A stretch of 64,000 nt of DNA from Thiothrix litoralis. GTDB lineage: Bacteria > Pseudomonadota > Gammaproteobacteria > Thiotrichales > Thiotrichaceae. The DNA lies in contig NZ_CP072801.1 in NCBI RefSeq assembly GCF_017901135.1, positions 4,220,844-4,284,843 of the forward strand, written 5' to 3'. The notes beneath the pieces were generated by a model that was given only the letters and a program-made list of their open reading frames with translations, did no database searches and was not told the DNA's origin. Positions 45,156-54,727 of the stretch are shown in pieces (within the stretch, counting starts at the first letter, position 1; each line of letters starts with the position of its first letter). The translations under genes were made by a program, and so were the position numbers.

Positions 45156-46838
45156 ATGGAAGAATGGGTTGGTAAAGTTTGGCACAAATGGGTAACACGT
45201 AGTGTAAACCATGACTATCCACAAGCGCGGGTTGATTTGGATGAAATGCGTAAAACACTTGGTATTGTGGTACGCGCCTTGAGCGGCGACGCAGGTTTGC
45301 AAATCCGCCAAAGTACCGCTGTGGCCAGCGATGCACCGCGCAGCCTGATGCAACGCATTGCCGGAACCGGGCTGAAAACCAGCGCGGCATGGCGTGATGC
45401 GGACAGCCTGAACCTGCCTGATAGCATTGCTTTTTTCCCACAACGCGAACTAAACCGCGACATGTATGTGTGGCTGGCGGTATTGGGGAGCGGTAGGGAT
45501 GTATTGCATACGCCCTCTTCACCCTCGCGCTACCACCGCCTCCTCGCCGCCTGGCAAGCGCTACACCCCGAAGCCACCGAACTTCCCCTGACCCTGATAC
45601 CGCCACCCAACACCCCACAATCCACTTCCCCGGTTGCTTTGGCAGAACCCGCCCCGCCGGAAACTTCCCCCGCCAGCAAGCCCGGTGCAGAAAGCACCAA
45701 GCGCCAGCGTGCCGAACGCACTGACATGCCCGATGGTAACAGCGGCCTGATGATGTTCCGCCTCGAAAGCCTGTTTTCGTGGACGGAATACACCCCGGTT
45801 GACCGCACCAGTGACGATGACCCCGACGATGATGCTGCCCGCGCCGCCGAGGATATGGATGTGATCACCGTGGCGCGTGACCGCAAGGCCAGTTCCCACA
45901 AAATCAAGCTCGATCTGGATTTGCCCTCCGCCGAATACGACGACATTCCGCAAAGCGAGGGCATCCCGCTGCCGGAGTGGGATTATCGCAAGCAACGCCT
46001 GCTTCCCGAGCATTGCCGTCTGCAAGTGATGTTGCCACGCGGGGCAGAAGAACAGGCATTGCCTGCCCGTTTGCAAGCGCACGCCCGCAAGCTGCGCCGC
46101 CGTTTTGAAGCCTTGCAACCCCGCCGCGAATGGCGCAACCACCAGCAGGACGGGGCAGAACTCGACACCGACAGTTACATCCTGCACCTCACCGAGCGCC
46201 AACGCGGGCAGATGGATATGCCGATGGTGTACCGCGATTGCCGCGAGCAGGGGCGCGACTTGTCGTGCTTGTTGCTGGCGGATTTTTCCATGTCCACCGA
46301 CAGTTGGGTGAGCAATCAGGCGCGGGTGGTGGATGTGGTACGCGATGCGCTGATTCTGTTTGCGGAAAGCTTGCAAGCTACCCGCGACCGTTTCGCGCTG
46401 TACGGGTTTTCCTCGCTTAACCGCCAGAAAGTGCGTTTTTACCACCTGAAAAAGTTTACCGAACGTTATGACGGGCAGGTACGCGGGCGCATTATGGCTA
46501 CCCAACCGGGTTATTACACCCGTATGGGCGCTGCGATCCGTTACGCCACGCAATTGTTGGAAAAAGAGCCGTCGCAGCAAAAGCTGCTGTTGCTGTTGAC
46601 GGATGGCAAGCCCAACGACCTCGACATTTACGAAGGCCGTTATGGGCTGGAAGATACCCGCATGGCTTTGCAGGAAGCACGGCGTAAGGGTTTGAAACCG
46701 TTTTGTGTCACCATCGACGACAAGGCGGAAGATTATTTGCCGCGTCTGTTCGGGCAGAACGGCTGGGTGCTGGTGAAAAAGGCGGAAGAGTTGCCGCAGA
46801 AACTGCCGCAGTTGTATGCCTTGCTAACGGGGCGCTAG
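45156..46838 (+). CDS. norD: NorD, von Willebrand A-domain protein
   Basis: 560 residues. The C-terminal VWA domain has a MIDAS motif in LLADFSMSTDSWVSNQARVVDVVRDALILFAE and LLLLTDGKPNDLDIYEGRYGLEDTRMALQEARRKGLKPFCVTID. The N-terminal part (VWHKWVTRSVNHDYPQARVDLDEMRKTLGIVVRALSGD) is the NorD helical region. A Pro/Ser/Thr-rich and acidic linker lies between. It partners NorQ in activating NO reductase. Residues about 113-123 (GRDVLHTPSSP) are encoded by a copy of a palindromic repeat also found at 15234, so the gene has absorbed a repeat in frame. No ribosome site or Dnr-type box is obvious. Confidence 0.94.
   Translation: MEEWVGKVWHKWVTRSVNHDYPQARVDLDEMRKTLGIVVRALSGDAGLQIRQSTAVASDAPRSLMQRIAGTGLKTSAAWRDADSLNLPDSIAFFPQRELNRDMYVWLAVLGSGRDVLHTPSSPSRYHRLLAAWQALHPEATELPLTLIPPPNTPQSTSPVALAEPAPPETSPASKPGAESTKRQRAERTDMPDGNSGLMMFRLESLFSWTEYTPVDRTSDDDPDDDAARAAEDMDVITVARDRKASSHKIKLDLDLPSAEYDDIPQSEGIPLPEWDYRKQRLLPEHCRLQVMLPRGAEEQALPARLQAHARKLRRRFEALQPRREWRNHQQDGAELDTDSYILHLTERQRGQMDMPMVYRDCREQGRDLSCLLLADFSMSTDSWVSNQARVVDVVRDALILFAESLQATRDRFALYGFSSLNRQKVRFYHLKKFTERYDGQVRGRIMATQPGYYTRMGAAIRYATQLLEKEPSQQKLLLLLTDGKPNDLDIYEGRYGLEDTRMALQEARRKGLKPFCVTIDDKAEDYLPRLFGQNGWVLVKKAEELPQKLPQLYALLTGR
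45492..45522 (+). repeat. palindromic repeat copy inside norD
   Basis: GGTAGGGATGTATTGCATAC followed by GCCCTCTTCAC; it matches the intergenic copy at 15234-15264 at 26 of 31 positions, including the CTTCAC tail. It is read through in frame by norD. Confidence 0.7.
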
Positions 46839-46870
46839 GCTTATATCCCTTGTGGTTAAATCGGACTTTT

Positions 46871-46895
46871 CGATATTAAGTGCCAAAAAATATCG
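46871..46895. promoter_or_regulatory. LysR-type box ahead of the DsrC-like gene
   Basis: CGATATT-N11-AATATCG, a T-N11-A palindrome of the LysR kind, 70 bases before the DsrC-like start. A LysR-family gene lies immediately beyond that gene. Confidence 0.55.
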
Positions 46896-46964
46896 TTATA
46901 CAAATAGATTGCCTGCCGTTAGCCTATTGAATAAGAAAATCGCAACCCGAAGAGGAGACACATC

Positions 46965-47297
46965 ATGTTAAGCCATACAACCTTGGAACGTGATGCAGAA
47001 AGCTATCTCGTCAACCCCGAAGACTGGAGTCATGATATTGCGGCGGAACTGGCTGCCGAAGAAAACATTGACCTGACGGAAGCGCATTGGCCGATCATTG
47101 AATTCGTCAGGGATTATTGGGAAGAACACAAAATCATCCCGGATGTGCGCCACGTTGTCAGCCACATGGCGGAAGAGCAGGGCATCGACAAAAAAGCAGC
47201 CAAACAGCAGGTATTTCACCTGTTCCCTTACGGCTACGTGAAACAGACTTGCAAGATTGCCGGGATGCAGCGCCCGCGTGGCTGGAGCACGGGCTGA
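46965..47297 (+). CDS. DsrC/TusE-family protein with a single C-terminal-arm cysteine
   Basis: 110 residues. Family blocks are clear: NPEDWSHDIAAELAAEENIDLTEAHWPIIEFVRDYWEEHKIIPDVRHVV and HLFPYGYVKQTCKIAGMQRPRGWSTG. C96 corresponds to the inner cysteine of the DsrC arm (KQACK.AG); the penultimate cysteine is replaced by Trp (GWSTG). DsrC needs both cysteines for its trisulfide chemistry and TusE uses the last one, so this is neither; it may be a regulatory or single-thiol relay form. AGAGGAG precedes the ATG. It lies next to norD and abuts the convergent LysR gene. It is not similar enough to the nar-operon copy to be a recent duplicate. Confidence 0.88.
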   Translation: MLSHTTLERDAESYLVNPEDWSHDIAAELAAEENIDLTEAHWPIIEFVRDYWEEHKIIPDVRHVVSHMAEEQGIDKKAAKQQVFHLFPYGYVKQTCKIAGMQRPRGWSTG

Positions 47298-48152
47298 TTA
47301 TTGGGGCGTCATCTCCACTACCAACTCCCGCAACGCGGTCAGTGCCTGCTGACATTCCCCGGTTTCCATATTGGTGGGGTAAATAGCATAGGTGGGCAGC
47401 CGGAAGCGCGGGCTGTCAGGGATAAAAGCCAGCTTGCCATTCTCGACAAGCTGGTTTGCCATACGCTGGGGTAAAAAGCAGGAGCCGCCGTTCTTGAGCA
47501 CCAGTTGCACCGCCAGCCAGCCAATATTCGCCAGTAGCGCGGGGCGTTCCAGTTCCGGGAAATGGTTGCTGTGCTCGGCATAAAACCCCGGCCCCCAGTC
47601 GACGTACACGTAGTTTTCATCCGGCCACGGCTTGTCGGGGTCAGTGCCGACCAGCACCACAGTTTCATCGAACAGGTATTCCACTTGCAGGCCGGGGCTG
47701 TGCTGCGGGGTATACATCAGGCCAATGTCTATCGTGCCTTCGATCAGGCGACGCATCAGATCTTCCTCGAAACCGATTTCACTGCGGATCGACACATCTG
47801 GCATTTGCGTGCGCATTTTGCCGACCCATTCGGGTAAGAAACCCGCATCCCACAGCGCGATGCGTGCGCCAATGGTCAGGCTGGCGCGGTAACGCCCCGG
47901 TAAACCCACGTCATGCCGCGCCTGTTCCATCGTCAGCAACAAGGTTTTCGCATGGCGCAGGAAACGTTTGCCCGCCGGGGTCAGGGTCGCGCCGGAACGG
48001 TTGCGCACAAACAGCTTGGTGCGCAGGTAGGTTTCTAGATTCTGGATGCGGGCGCTGACGGTCGATTGAGTGACATACAGGCGCGATGCCGCTTCAATGA
48101 AACTGCCATTGGCGGCGACGGCGAGAAAGGTGCGAACTTGATCAATATCCAT
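47298..48152 (-). CDS. LysR-family transcriptional regulator
   Basis: 284 residues. N-terminal winged helix MDIDQVRTFLAVAANGSFIEAASRLYVTQSTVSARIQNLETYLRTKLFVRN and a substrate-binding-like effector domain (LTIGARIALWDAGFLPEWVGKMRTQMPDVSIRSEIGFEEDLMRRLIEGTIDIGLMYTP). The effector is not predictable. Its stop touches the DsrC-like stop. A T-N11-A palindrome upstream of the DsrC-like gene (46871-46895) suggests that gene as a target. A hairpin CCGGTG-ATTATA-CACCGG (48154-48171) just before its start may be its own operator. Confidence 0.92.
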   Translation of the reverse strand: MDIDQVRTFLAVAANGSFIEAASRLYVTQSTVSARIQNLETYLRTKLFVRNRSGATLTPAGKRFLRHAKTLLLTMEQARHDVGLPGRYRASLTIGARIALWDAGFLPEWVGKMRTQMPDVSIRSEIGFEEDLMRRLIEGTIDIGLMYTPQHSPGLQVEYLFDETVVLVGTDPDKPWPDENYVYVDWGPGFYAEHSNHFPELERPALLANIGWLAVQLVLKNGGSCFLPQRMANQLVENGKLAFIPDSPRFRLPTYAIYPTNMETGECQQALTALRELVVEMTPQ

Positions 48153-48245
48153 GCCGGTGATTATACACCGGGATCAGCGAATCGACAGCGGGTAGCGCCG
48201 CCACCGGAACGGGTAATTGAACGCGATGTCAACCCAATTCCGGTG

Positions 48246-48575
48246 TCAAGGCAAATGATTTTGTTGTAGTTCTGACAATGTTGCCGGGTAAAGCGTTTCG
48301 AGTTCATCCAGCAGGGCGCTGATGCCTGTGTTGTCAGACTGCTCACCCTTGTGTTGCAACGTTTTGCAAATCTCCGCCATCGGTTCGGCTCCCAGACCCA
48401 CGCAAGAGCCTTTCAGTTTGTGGGCGGCTTGTGCCATTGCGTGCCAGTTGGTGTCGTTTGCATAGTGGCGAATGTCTGCCAGCAGCGGTGGTGTGGTACT
48501 GCCAAACATCTGGATCAGGCGCGGTAGGATAGCCGCAGGCAGGTGTTGTAAGGCTTCAGGTGCGAGTAGTTTCAT
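48246..48575 (-). CDS. Hpt-domain phosphotransfer protein
   Basis: 109 residues forming a single histidine phosphotransfer domain: the phospho-acceptor His is in [29 protein letters not shown]. It overlaps the 3' end of the hybrid kinase gene by 20 bases and should receive phosphate from its second receiver domain. The output regulator that would take the phosphate is not in the immediate neighbourhood. Confidence 0.9.
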   Translation of the reverse strand: MKLLAPEALQHLPAAILPRLIQMFGSTTPPLLADIRHYANDTNWHAMAQAAHKLKGSCVGLGAEPMAEICKTLQHKGEQSDNTGISALLDELETLYPATLSELQQNHLP

Positions 48576-50919
48576 AGGTGTTTTCCTGGGTATTGTCTTG
48601 GGTTGCTGCCACTGGGAGTGTATTGCACCAGCGTTCCAGCACAGCTTCCACGGCTTCGGGTAAAACGGGTTTGCTGATGTAATCGTTCATGCCCGCTGCG
48701 AGGCATTCTTGTTTATCGCCATCCATGGCATTGGCTGTCATTGCAACGATGATAGGCTGACGTTCAGGTGGAAAGTCGGCACGGATGCGGCGGGTGGCTT
48801 CCAGCCCGTCCATTTCCGGCATTTGCATGTCCATGAAGATGATGTCGTAAGCCTTTTTGTGCAGTGCCGTGAGTGCCTCTAGGCCATTTTCTGCAATATC
48901 AGCTTTGTAGGCGATTTCATCCAGAATCGAGGCAGCAACTATCTGGTTAATGGGATTATCTTCTACCAGCAGGATGGCGAGAGGCAAGCGTTCGCCCAGT
49001 TTGAGCCGGGATTGTTCGGGTCGGGTAATGGTGAGGTTGAGTTTGCCCAGTACGGTCATCAGGCTGTCGAACAGGCGGCTGCGGGTAATGGGTTTGGTCA
49101 GGTACAGGTTGAAGAGTTCGCGCACAATGTCTTTGGGATGCGGGTCATTCGGTGGGGCAACCAGAATCAGCGGCAGCTCCTGTTTGCTGTAGCGGCTGCG
49201 CACGTATTTGGCGAAATCGAGGACGGAGGCATTCGGCAGGTTACTGTCGACAAGGCAGATGTCGTAGGTGTGCCCGGCTGCAATACGCGCGATGGCTTCG
49301 CTGCTGGATGCATAGGCTTCGGTGATGGCTCCCCAGCCAAAGCAGAAGTCTTGCAGCGCTTGTTGGTTAGCTGGGTTGTTTTCTACGATCAGGATACGCT
49401 TGCCAAGCATTTCTGGGATATTGGGGTAAAGGAAGGGCTTGAGTTTGCCTTCTGCCTTACGGGTTTTGATGGTGAAGTAAAAACGGCTACCGGTGCCGAT
49501 GGTGCTTTCTGCCCAGATTTCCCCATCCATCATATTGACCAACCGCCGTGAGATGGCTAGCCCTAGCCCGGTGCCTTCGTTGTGGCGTGAGAGTGGGCTG
49601 TCTGCCTGATTGAATTGCTCAAAAATGCTGTCGAGCCGGTCAGCCGGAATACCGTGACCGGTGTCATTGATCTGGAATTCCAGCTCGTATTCATGGCCTT
49701 TGTGGCTGCGCGGTATCACGAATACGGTGATTTCACCGCTGTCGGTAAACTTGATGGCATTGCCGATCAGGTTGGTCATGATTTGCCGTAGCCGTACCAT
49801 GTCACCTTCGATAAACAGTGGGATAGAAGGGCCAACGGCGTAGGCCAGTTCCAGATTTTTTTCCAGCGCTTTGGAGGTGAGTAGGTTAAGCACCTCTTCG
49901 ATACAGGCGCGGATTTCCAGTGGTTCGCGTTTGAGGTCGAGTTTGCCTGCTTCGATTTTGGAAAAGTCGAGCACGTCATTGATGACGGTGAGCAGGTGTT
50001 CGCCACTGAGGTGAATGCTTTCCACGAAATCGGTTTGCTTCTTGCTCATGGGGGTATTCATCAGCAGGCGGGTCATGCCGATGACGCCATTCATGGGGGT
50101 GCGGATTTCGTGGCTCATGGTGGCGAGGAAACGGGCTTTGGTTTTCAGTGCTTCTTCAGCAACTTGTTGCGCTGTTTGGGCGGTTTTAGTCATGTGTTGG
50201 AAACGAGTGGAAAAGTACATCCGACTGATAATCAGGATAACCATGAGTAGTAGCGTTACCCATAAGGCATTGTGCTTGATGCTATCCAGGCGTTCGGCCA
50301 TCAGGGTGGTGTTATCTACATTACTGTGTATAGAGTGCTGGATAGCAACGCTGATACGTTCACCGCTGTGATTGTCCAACTCCTCAATGTTTTCCATTAA
50401 TTGCCGTGCATGGTTAGCGGTGTCGTGGGCATCTATTGCCAGGCGCCGCCAGTCCTCAAGGGATAGATCGTCAATTTCATCTGCTAAACGGGTCATTGCG
50501 CCGACGGTGTTTTTGTAGTCATCTTTGAGTGTAGGGTTTCCCTCCGCAGGCCAGTCTGCCAGCAAGGCTTGACTGTGCTGGCGCAATTCATCCGTTAGTT
50601 TGTGGATGGTTGGCCGGTTTTTAGCGTCATTGTTAGGGTTCAGGGTGAATTTGAAGAACGCCTCATTCAAGGTGTCAAAGGCTTGGCGCTGGTGATCAAT
50701 CAGTGTTTCCAGTTTGACCTGTCGCAGGAAGGAATCATGGGCAGTTTGCAGGGATGTGGTGGATTCTTGCAGGTTTTGCTGTGTCTTGAGCGCCACGTCA
50801 GTCAGGCTGAGCCAGGTCAAGAGTGTGATGATGCCCAGCAAGAGTATCAGTACCGCACTGTCGAGCGCTTGTAGAGTCCACAACTTATTGATAATACGCA
50901 TGGTGGGTAATTTGACCAT
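48556..50919 (-). CDS. hybrid sensor histidine kinase (BarA/TorS type)
   Basis: About 787 residues from ATG 50919 (ATG 50901, MRIINKLW, is an alternative; no strong ribosome site for either). Helix 1 (about 22-42), a helical periplasmic sensor of about 170 residues, helix 2 (about 220-236), HisKA with H271 in [23 protein letters not shown], HATPase ([31 protein letters not shown]), a first receiver domain that looks altered ([20 protein letters not shown]), and a normal second receiver ([23 protein letters not shown]). Hpt is supplied by the next gene. The signal is unknown. Confidence 0.92.
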   Translation of the reverse strand: MVKLPTMRIINKLWTLQALDSAVLILLLGIITLLTWLSLTDVALKTQQNLQESTTSLQTAHDSFLRQVKLETLIDHQRQAFDTLNEAFFKFTLNPNNDAKNRPTIHKLTDELRQHSQALLADWPAEGNPTLKDDYKNTVGAMTRLADEIDDLSLEDWRRLAIDAHDTANHARQLMENIEELDNHSGERISVAIQHSIHSNVDNTTLMAERLDSIKHNALWVTLLLMVILIISRMYFSTRFQHMTKTAQTAQQVAEEALKTKARFLATMSHEIRTPMNGVIGMTRLLMNTPMSKKQTDFVESIHLSGEHLLTVINDVLDFSKIEAGKLDLKREPLEIRACIEEVLNLLTSKALEKNLELAYAVGPSIPLFIEGDMVRLRQIMTNLIGNAIKFTDSGEITVFVIPRSHKGHEYELEFQINDTGHGIPADRLDSIFEQFNQADSPLSRHNEGTGLGLAISRRLVNMMDGEIWAESTIGTGSRFYFTIKTRKAEGKLKPFLYPNIPEMLGKRILIVENNPANQQALQDFCFGWGAITEAYASSSEAIARIAAGHTYDICLVDSNLPNASVLDFAKYVRSRYSKQELPLILVAPPNDPHPKDIVRELFNLYLTKPITRSRLFDSLMTVLGKLNLTITRPEQSRLKLGERLPLAILLVEDNPINQIVAASILDEIAYKADIAENGLEALTALHKKAYDIIFMDMQMPEMDGLEATRRIRADFPPERQPIIVAMTANAMDGDKQECLAAGMNDYISKPVLPEAVEAVLERWCNTLPVAATQDNTQENTYETTRT

Positions 50920-51456
50920 CAAGGTTGAAAGGCGAACTTAAAGGTCGGAGTATCCGATGTATAGTGATGTTCATGTAAGGTCTAGCGAGCCTGACAGGAC
51001 AATGGTTGATAATTCCAATAGATGGCGTTTCATACGCTTGTGCCTCATTTTTTGATTTAATTGTTAGCAGCGTGATTGCTTTTTTTACTATTATCTGAAT
51101 AGTATCAATAAATTATATTGATTGGAATGGGGGAGGTCGGGCTGAAAGCAAAAAACAACTTAAGCAATTGATTTTATTTATTTTTTAAAAGAATGGTACA
51201 AATTCATATAAACCGTCGTCATCGGATAGGCTGAGGCGTCAATGCCCAGTCCCGTCAGGCGGTGTAACGTCCCAAGTGTTAGAAATTGAACACACTGAAT
51301 TATAAAAAAAAATTATACATTTATAGCATAAATATATTAATGATTTGGAGTGTGCGATAGTGTGACAAATGTCACACTATTTTGGGGTTATGGCCTTGCC
51401 TAGTGATGCCTGCTGAGTTAATTTTGTAACTCAAAATTTTATTGGGTAAATATTAT
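50920..51456. other. AT-rich intergenic region ahead of the type I secretion genes
   Basis: 537 bases without a convincing gene. Clearly lower in G+C than its surroundings between about 51050 and 51460. It contains the 24-base palindrome at 51357-51380 and a weaker hairpin GAGTTA-N6-TAACTC (51415-51432) just before the ABC gene. I saw nothing else interpretable. Confidence 0.6.
51357..51380. promoter_or_regulatory. CRP-type palindrome ahead of the type I secretion ABC gene
   Basis: Arms ATAGTGTGACA and TGTCACACTAT around AA, giving TGTGA-CAAATG-TCACA, a perfect CRP/Vfr-type site. It ends 76 bases before the ATG. The central GACAAATGTC is the same as the core of the sites at 19470 and 20766. 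Confidence 0.72.
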
Positions 51457-52907
51457 ATGAATGCGAGAAGTTGGAAAGTGGGCAATCCAAAGTCGGAGCT
51501 GAAGGGAATACTGGATAGTTTCAGGACAAGTTTTCTGTATGTGGGTTTATTTAGTCTTTTCATTAACTTACTGATGCTTGCTCCCTCATTTTACATGTTG
51601 CAGGTGTATGACCGGGTCATGGCCAGCCGTAGCGTTGAAACGCTGCTCATGATTACGCTGATTATGGTGTGGCTGTTTGTGACAATGGGATTGTTGGAAT
51701 ATGCCCGCTCACGGATGCTGGTCAGAATCGGTTCGCAACTAGACGATCGCCTAAATTCACGGCTGTATGCTGCTATGGCAAAAATGGCATTACGCAATCC
51801 AGGCCGGGCTTCTTCGCAACCACTCGGTGATTTGACCAGTTTGCGTCAATTTATGACGGGCAATGGCCCTTTTGCCTTTTTTGATGCACCGTGGATTCCC
51901 ATTTATTTTGCGATTCTGTTCCTGTTTCACCCAATGTATGGATTATTTTCGGTGTTTGCAGCCTTAGTCTTGATTAGCTTGGCGGTTATGAATGAGGTAT
52001 CCACCCGTGACCTCATGAAAGATGCCAATGTGCGTAATATCCAGTCGACGACTGCGATAAGTGCCCAACTGCGTAATGCCGAGGTGTTACACGCAATGGG
52101 TATGGAACCCGCCATGCGTGAACATTGGTTGCGCCAGCATTTGGAATTCTTACGTGCTCAGTCAGATGCCTCAGACAAGGCAGGTATCTGGATGAACCTG
52201 AGTAAATCTTTGCGGGTTATGTTCCAGTCCCTTATGTTGGGGTTGGGGGCATACCTTGCTGTTCATAATGAGATTACGTCAGGGATGATCATTGCAGGTT
52301 CTATTCTGATGGGGCGTGCTCTAGCACCTATTGACCAAATGATTGGCGCATGGAAACAGTTCAATTCAGCCCGTGTTTCGTATGCACGTTTAGAGGAATT
52401 GTTGCAAGGTGTACCTGACACTGATAATCGGATGTCATTGCCTCCTCCAAAAGGTGATTTGCGTGTTGAAACGGCAACCTTGATTCCACCTGGTTCACAG
52501 CAACCTGTTTTACGCTCAGTCGGTTTTGATCTAGGAGCAGGTGAAGCCTTATTGGTATTGGGGCCTAGTGCATCAGGCAAGTCTTCACTACTGCGGGCAT
52601 TACTAGGTATCTGGCCGCTAGCAGCAGGCAAAGTACGTTTGGACGGGGCTGAAATCGGGCATTGGAATCGTGATGAGTTAGGCCCTCATATCGGCTATTT
52701 ACCCCAAGACGTCGAGCTGTTTGAAGGGAGTATTTCACAAAATATTGCCCGCTTTGGAAAGGTAGAACCTGACCACATCATCGCCGCCGCCCGTATGGCA
52801 GGGGTGGATGAAATGATCCGCCGTTTACCTGAGGGTTACGATACTTTGATTGGTCCTGGTGGGGCAACACTATCTGGTGGGCAACGTCAACGAGTTGGTC
52901 TGGCAAG

Positions 52908-54372
52908 CAGCAATTCTCATTTTGCCCCTCACCCAATAAAATGGCGTAAACTAAACCTATCCCATTGAGATCTGTTCCGGGAGGTGAAGTCGATGAGCTA
53001 CCCAACCGTTACTGCTGCTGCGCTAACCGCACCGCTCACCTTTGCGGGTATCGTGGAGCAATTGCGCGATACATTCCGCGCCTTCCCCGACTGCCGCAAA
53101 CCCGGCAATAATACCCGCTATACCTTGGAGGATGCGGGTTTGAGTGCCTTTTCGGTGTTTTTCATGCAGTGTGCGTCCTTTCTGGAGTACCAGCGGCGCA
53201 TGGTGGAGAACCAAGAGCGGAGTAATGCACAGACGTTGTTCGGTGTTCATGCCATTCCCTGCGACAATCAAATTCGCCATTTGCTGGATAGCGTGCCGCC
53301 GTCAGCCGTTGCGCCTGCTTACCGTTATCTTTTCAATGGGTTGCAACAGAATGGTTATTTGGATAAGTGGCGGGTGCATGACTACGGTTATTTGTTGGCA
53401 CTGGATGGGACACAGCATTTTTCGTCATCCCACATCCATTGTGAGCAGTGTTTGACGAAGACGCATCACAACGGGACAGTCACCTACTCACACCAAGTGC
53501 TGACCCCGATTTTAACAGCACCCGATAAACCGCAGGTGATCCCGTTACCGCCAGAGTTCATCAGCCGCCAAGATGGGCAAACCAAGCAAGATTGTGAAAT
53601 CAACGCCGCTAAACGCTGGCTGGCTCAGTGGGGCGCGGATTACATCCCGCTGGGCATCACGTTTCTGGGGGATGATTTGTATTGTCACCAGCCCTTTTGC
53701 CAAGCAGTCCTGGACGCTGGCGCACAGTTCATTTTCAACTGCAAACCCACGTCCCACACGACCTTATATGAAGAGTTGGAAGGGCTAGAGAAAATCGGCG
53801 CGATACGCACCCATCTTGTACAGCGGCGGATGGGAAAGCATTCTGTCACGGATACCTACCGTTTTGCGACGCAGATGCCCTTACGTGATGGGGACGATGC
53901 CCTGCGTGTCAACTGGTTCAGTCTCACGAGTGTGCGTGATGATGGTAAGTGCTTATACCATAACGATTTCGCCACCTCTCACCCTATCACCACCGGCAAG
54001 GTCGTCGATCTTGTGAAGGCTGGGAGGTGTCGCTGGAAGATTGAGAACGAAAACAACAACACCCTGAAAACCAAAGGCTACCACTTTGAACACAACTTCG
54101 GGCATGGGCAGCAACACCTCGCCAACTTGTTGGCCGCATTAGTGTTATTGGCTTATCTCGTCCATACCGTGATTGACTTGATGGATGAGCGTTTCCGAAC
54201 GTTACTTCAGAAAATGGGGTCACGCGAACGCTTGTTCGATGACATCAATACGCTCACGACCTTTTTGTGCTTCAAAAGTTGGACGGCTCTGCTGGATTTT
54301 ATGCTCGTCGGCTTAGAGCGGCGGCATCAAGCGGATGAGATTGAGCAGTGGGTGGTAAAATGAGAATTGCTG
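52908..54372 (+). mobile_element. IS4-like insertion sequence
   Basis: 1465 bases. Terminal inverted repeats of 16 bases, CAGCAATTCTCATTTT at the left and its complement at the right, then one mismatch and CC. A perfect 9-base target duplication TCTGGCAAG lies at 52899-52907 and 54373-54381. It carries one intact transposase gene and looks active and recent. Confidence 0.94.
52993..54363 (+). CDS. IS4-like DDE transposase
   Basis: 456 residues from ATG 52993, preceded by GGAGGTG. Candidate catalytic residues: Asp in LLALDGTQHFSSS, Asp in ITFLGDDLYCHQPF, Glu in the C-terminal block RCRWKIENENNNTLKTKGYHFEHNFGHG, which corresponds to the Y-R-E-K signature of IS4-type transposases though with slightly different spacing. 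The N-terminal DNA-binding part contains RKPGNNTRYTLEDAGLSAFSVFFMQCASFLEYQR. The frame is intact. The ribosome site, promoter region and inverted repeats are all present, so the element can probably move. Confidence 0.9.
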   Translation: MSYPTVTAAALTAPLTFAGIVEQLRDTFRAFPDCRKPGNNTRYTLEDAGLSAFSVFFMQCASFLEYQRRMVENQERSNAQTLFGVHAIPCDNQIRHLLDSVPPSAVAPAYRYLFNGLQQNGYLDKWRVHDYGYLLALDGTQHFSSSHIHCEQCLTKTHHNGTVTYSHQVLTPILTAPDKPQVIPLPPEFISRQDGQTKQDCEINAAKRWLAQWGADYIPLGITFLGDDLYCHQPFCQAVLDAGAQFIFNCKPTSHTTLYEELEGLEKIGAIRTHLVQRRMGKHSVTDTYRFATQMPLRDGDDALRVNWFSLTSVRDDGKCLYHNDFATSHPITTGKVVDLVKAGRCRWKIENENNNTLKTKGYHFEHNFGHGQQHLANLLAALVLLAYLVHTVIDLMDERFRTLLQKMGSRERLFDDINTLTTFLCFKSWTALLDFMLVGLERRHQADEIEQWVVK

Positions 54373-54727
54373 TCTGGCAAGGGCAGTTTATGGCAAACCA
54401 AGCTTGGTAGTATTGGATGAACCCAACGCGAGTTTGGATGATGCAGGCGAGCTGGCTTTAGTTAACGCCTGTAAACAGCTCAAAGCACAAGGTACAACAC
54501 TGATTTTGGTGACACACCGCCGTAGCATCTTGGAAATAGCTGACAAAGTGTTGCTATTGGTAGAAGGTCAAGTGCGCCTGTTTGGGGAACGTGACAGTGT
54601 ATTGCAACAACTCGCCACACAAAATCAGCAAGCTGTCGCAGCAGCACAAGCAGCAGCACGCCCACAACAATCAAGGGTAGCCATCGTGCCTCCTATGGCG
54701 GCCGGAAGTAAAGGTTAAGGTAGTATC

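Larger units (their letters stand above)
51457..54718 (+). pseudogene. type I secretion ABC transporter, interrupted by an IS4-like element
   Basis: An ABC exporter with a fused membrane domain (PrtD/LapB-like, no C39 peptidase): RTSFLYVGLFSLFINLLMLAPSFYMLQVYDRVMASRSVETLL, Walker A LGPSASGKSSLLRAL, Q-loop YLPQDVELFEGS and signature LSGGQRQRVGLA up to 52907. The IS then intervenes. From 54382 the frame resumes exactly: removing the IS and one 9-base duplication gives ...[26 protein letters not shown] (Walker B) and ILVTHRRSIL, ending at 54718. Only the insertion breaks it, so the event is recent. ATG 51457 was chosen over TTG 51442; no ribosome site is clear. Confidence 0.93.

Noticed and set aside
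52908..52968. Native C-terminus of the ABC transporter at 52968
   Set aside because: Those last codons are read from the IS left end; the true continuation is at 54382.
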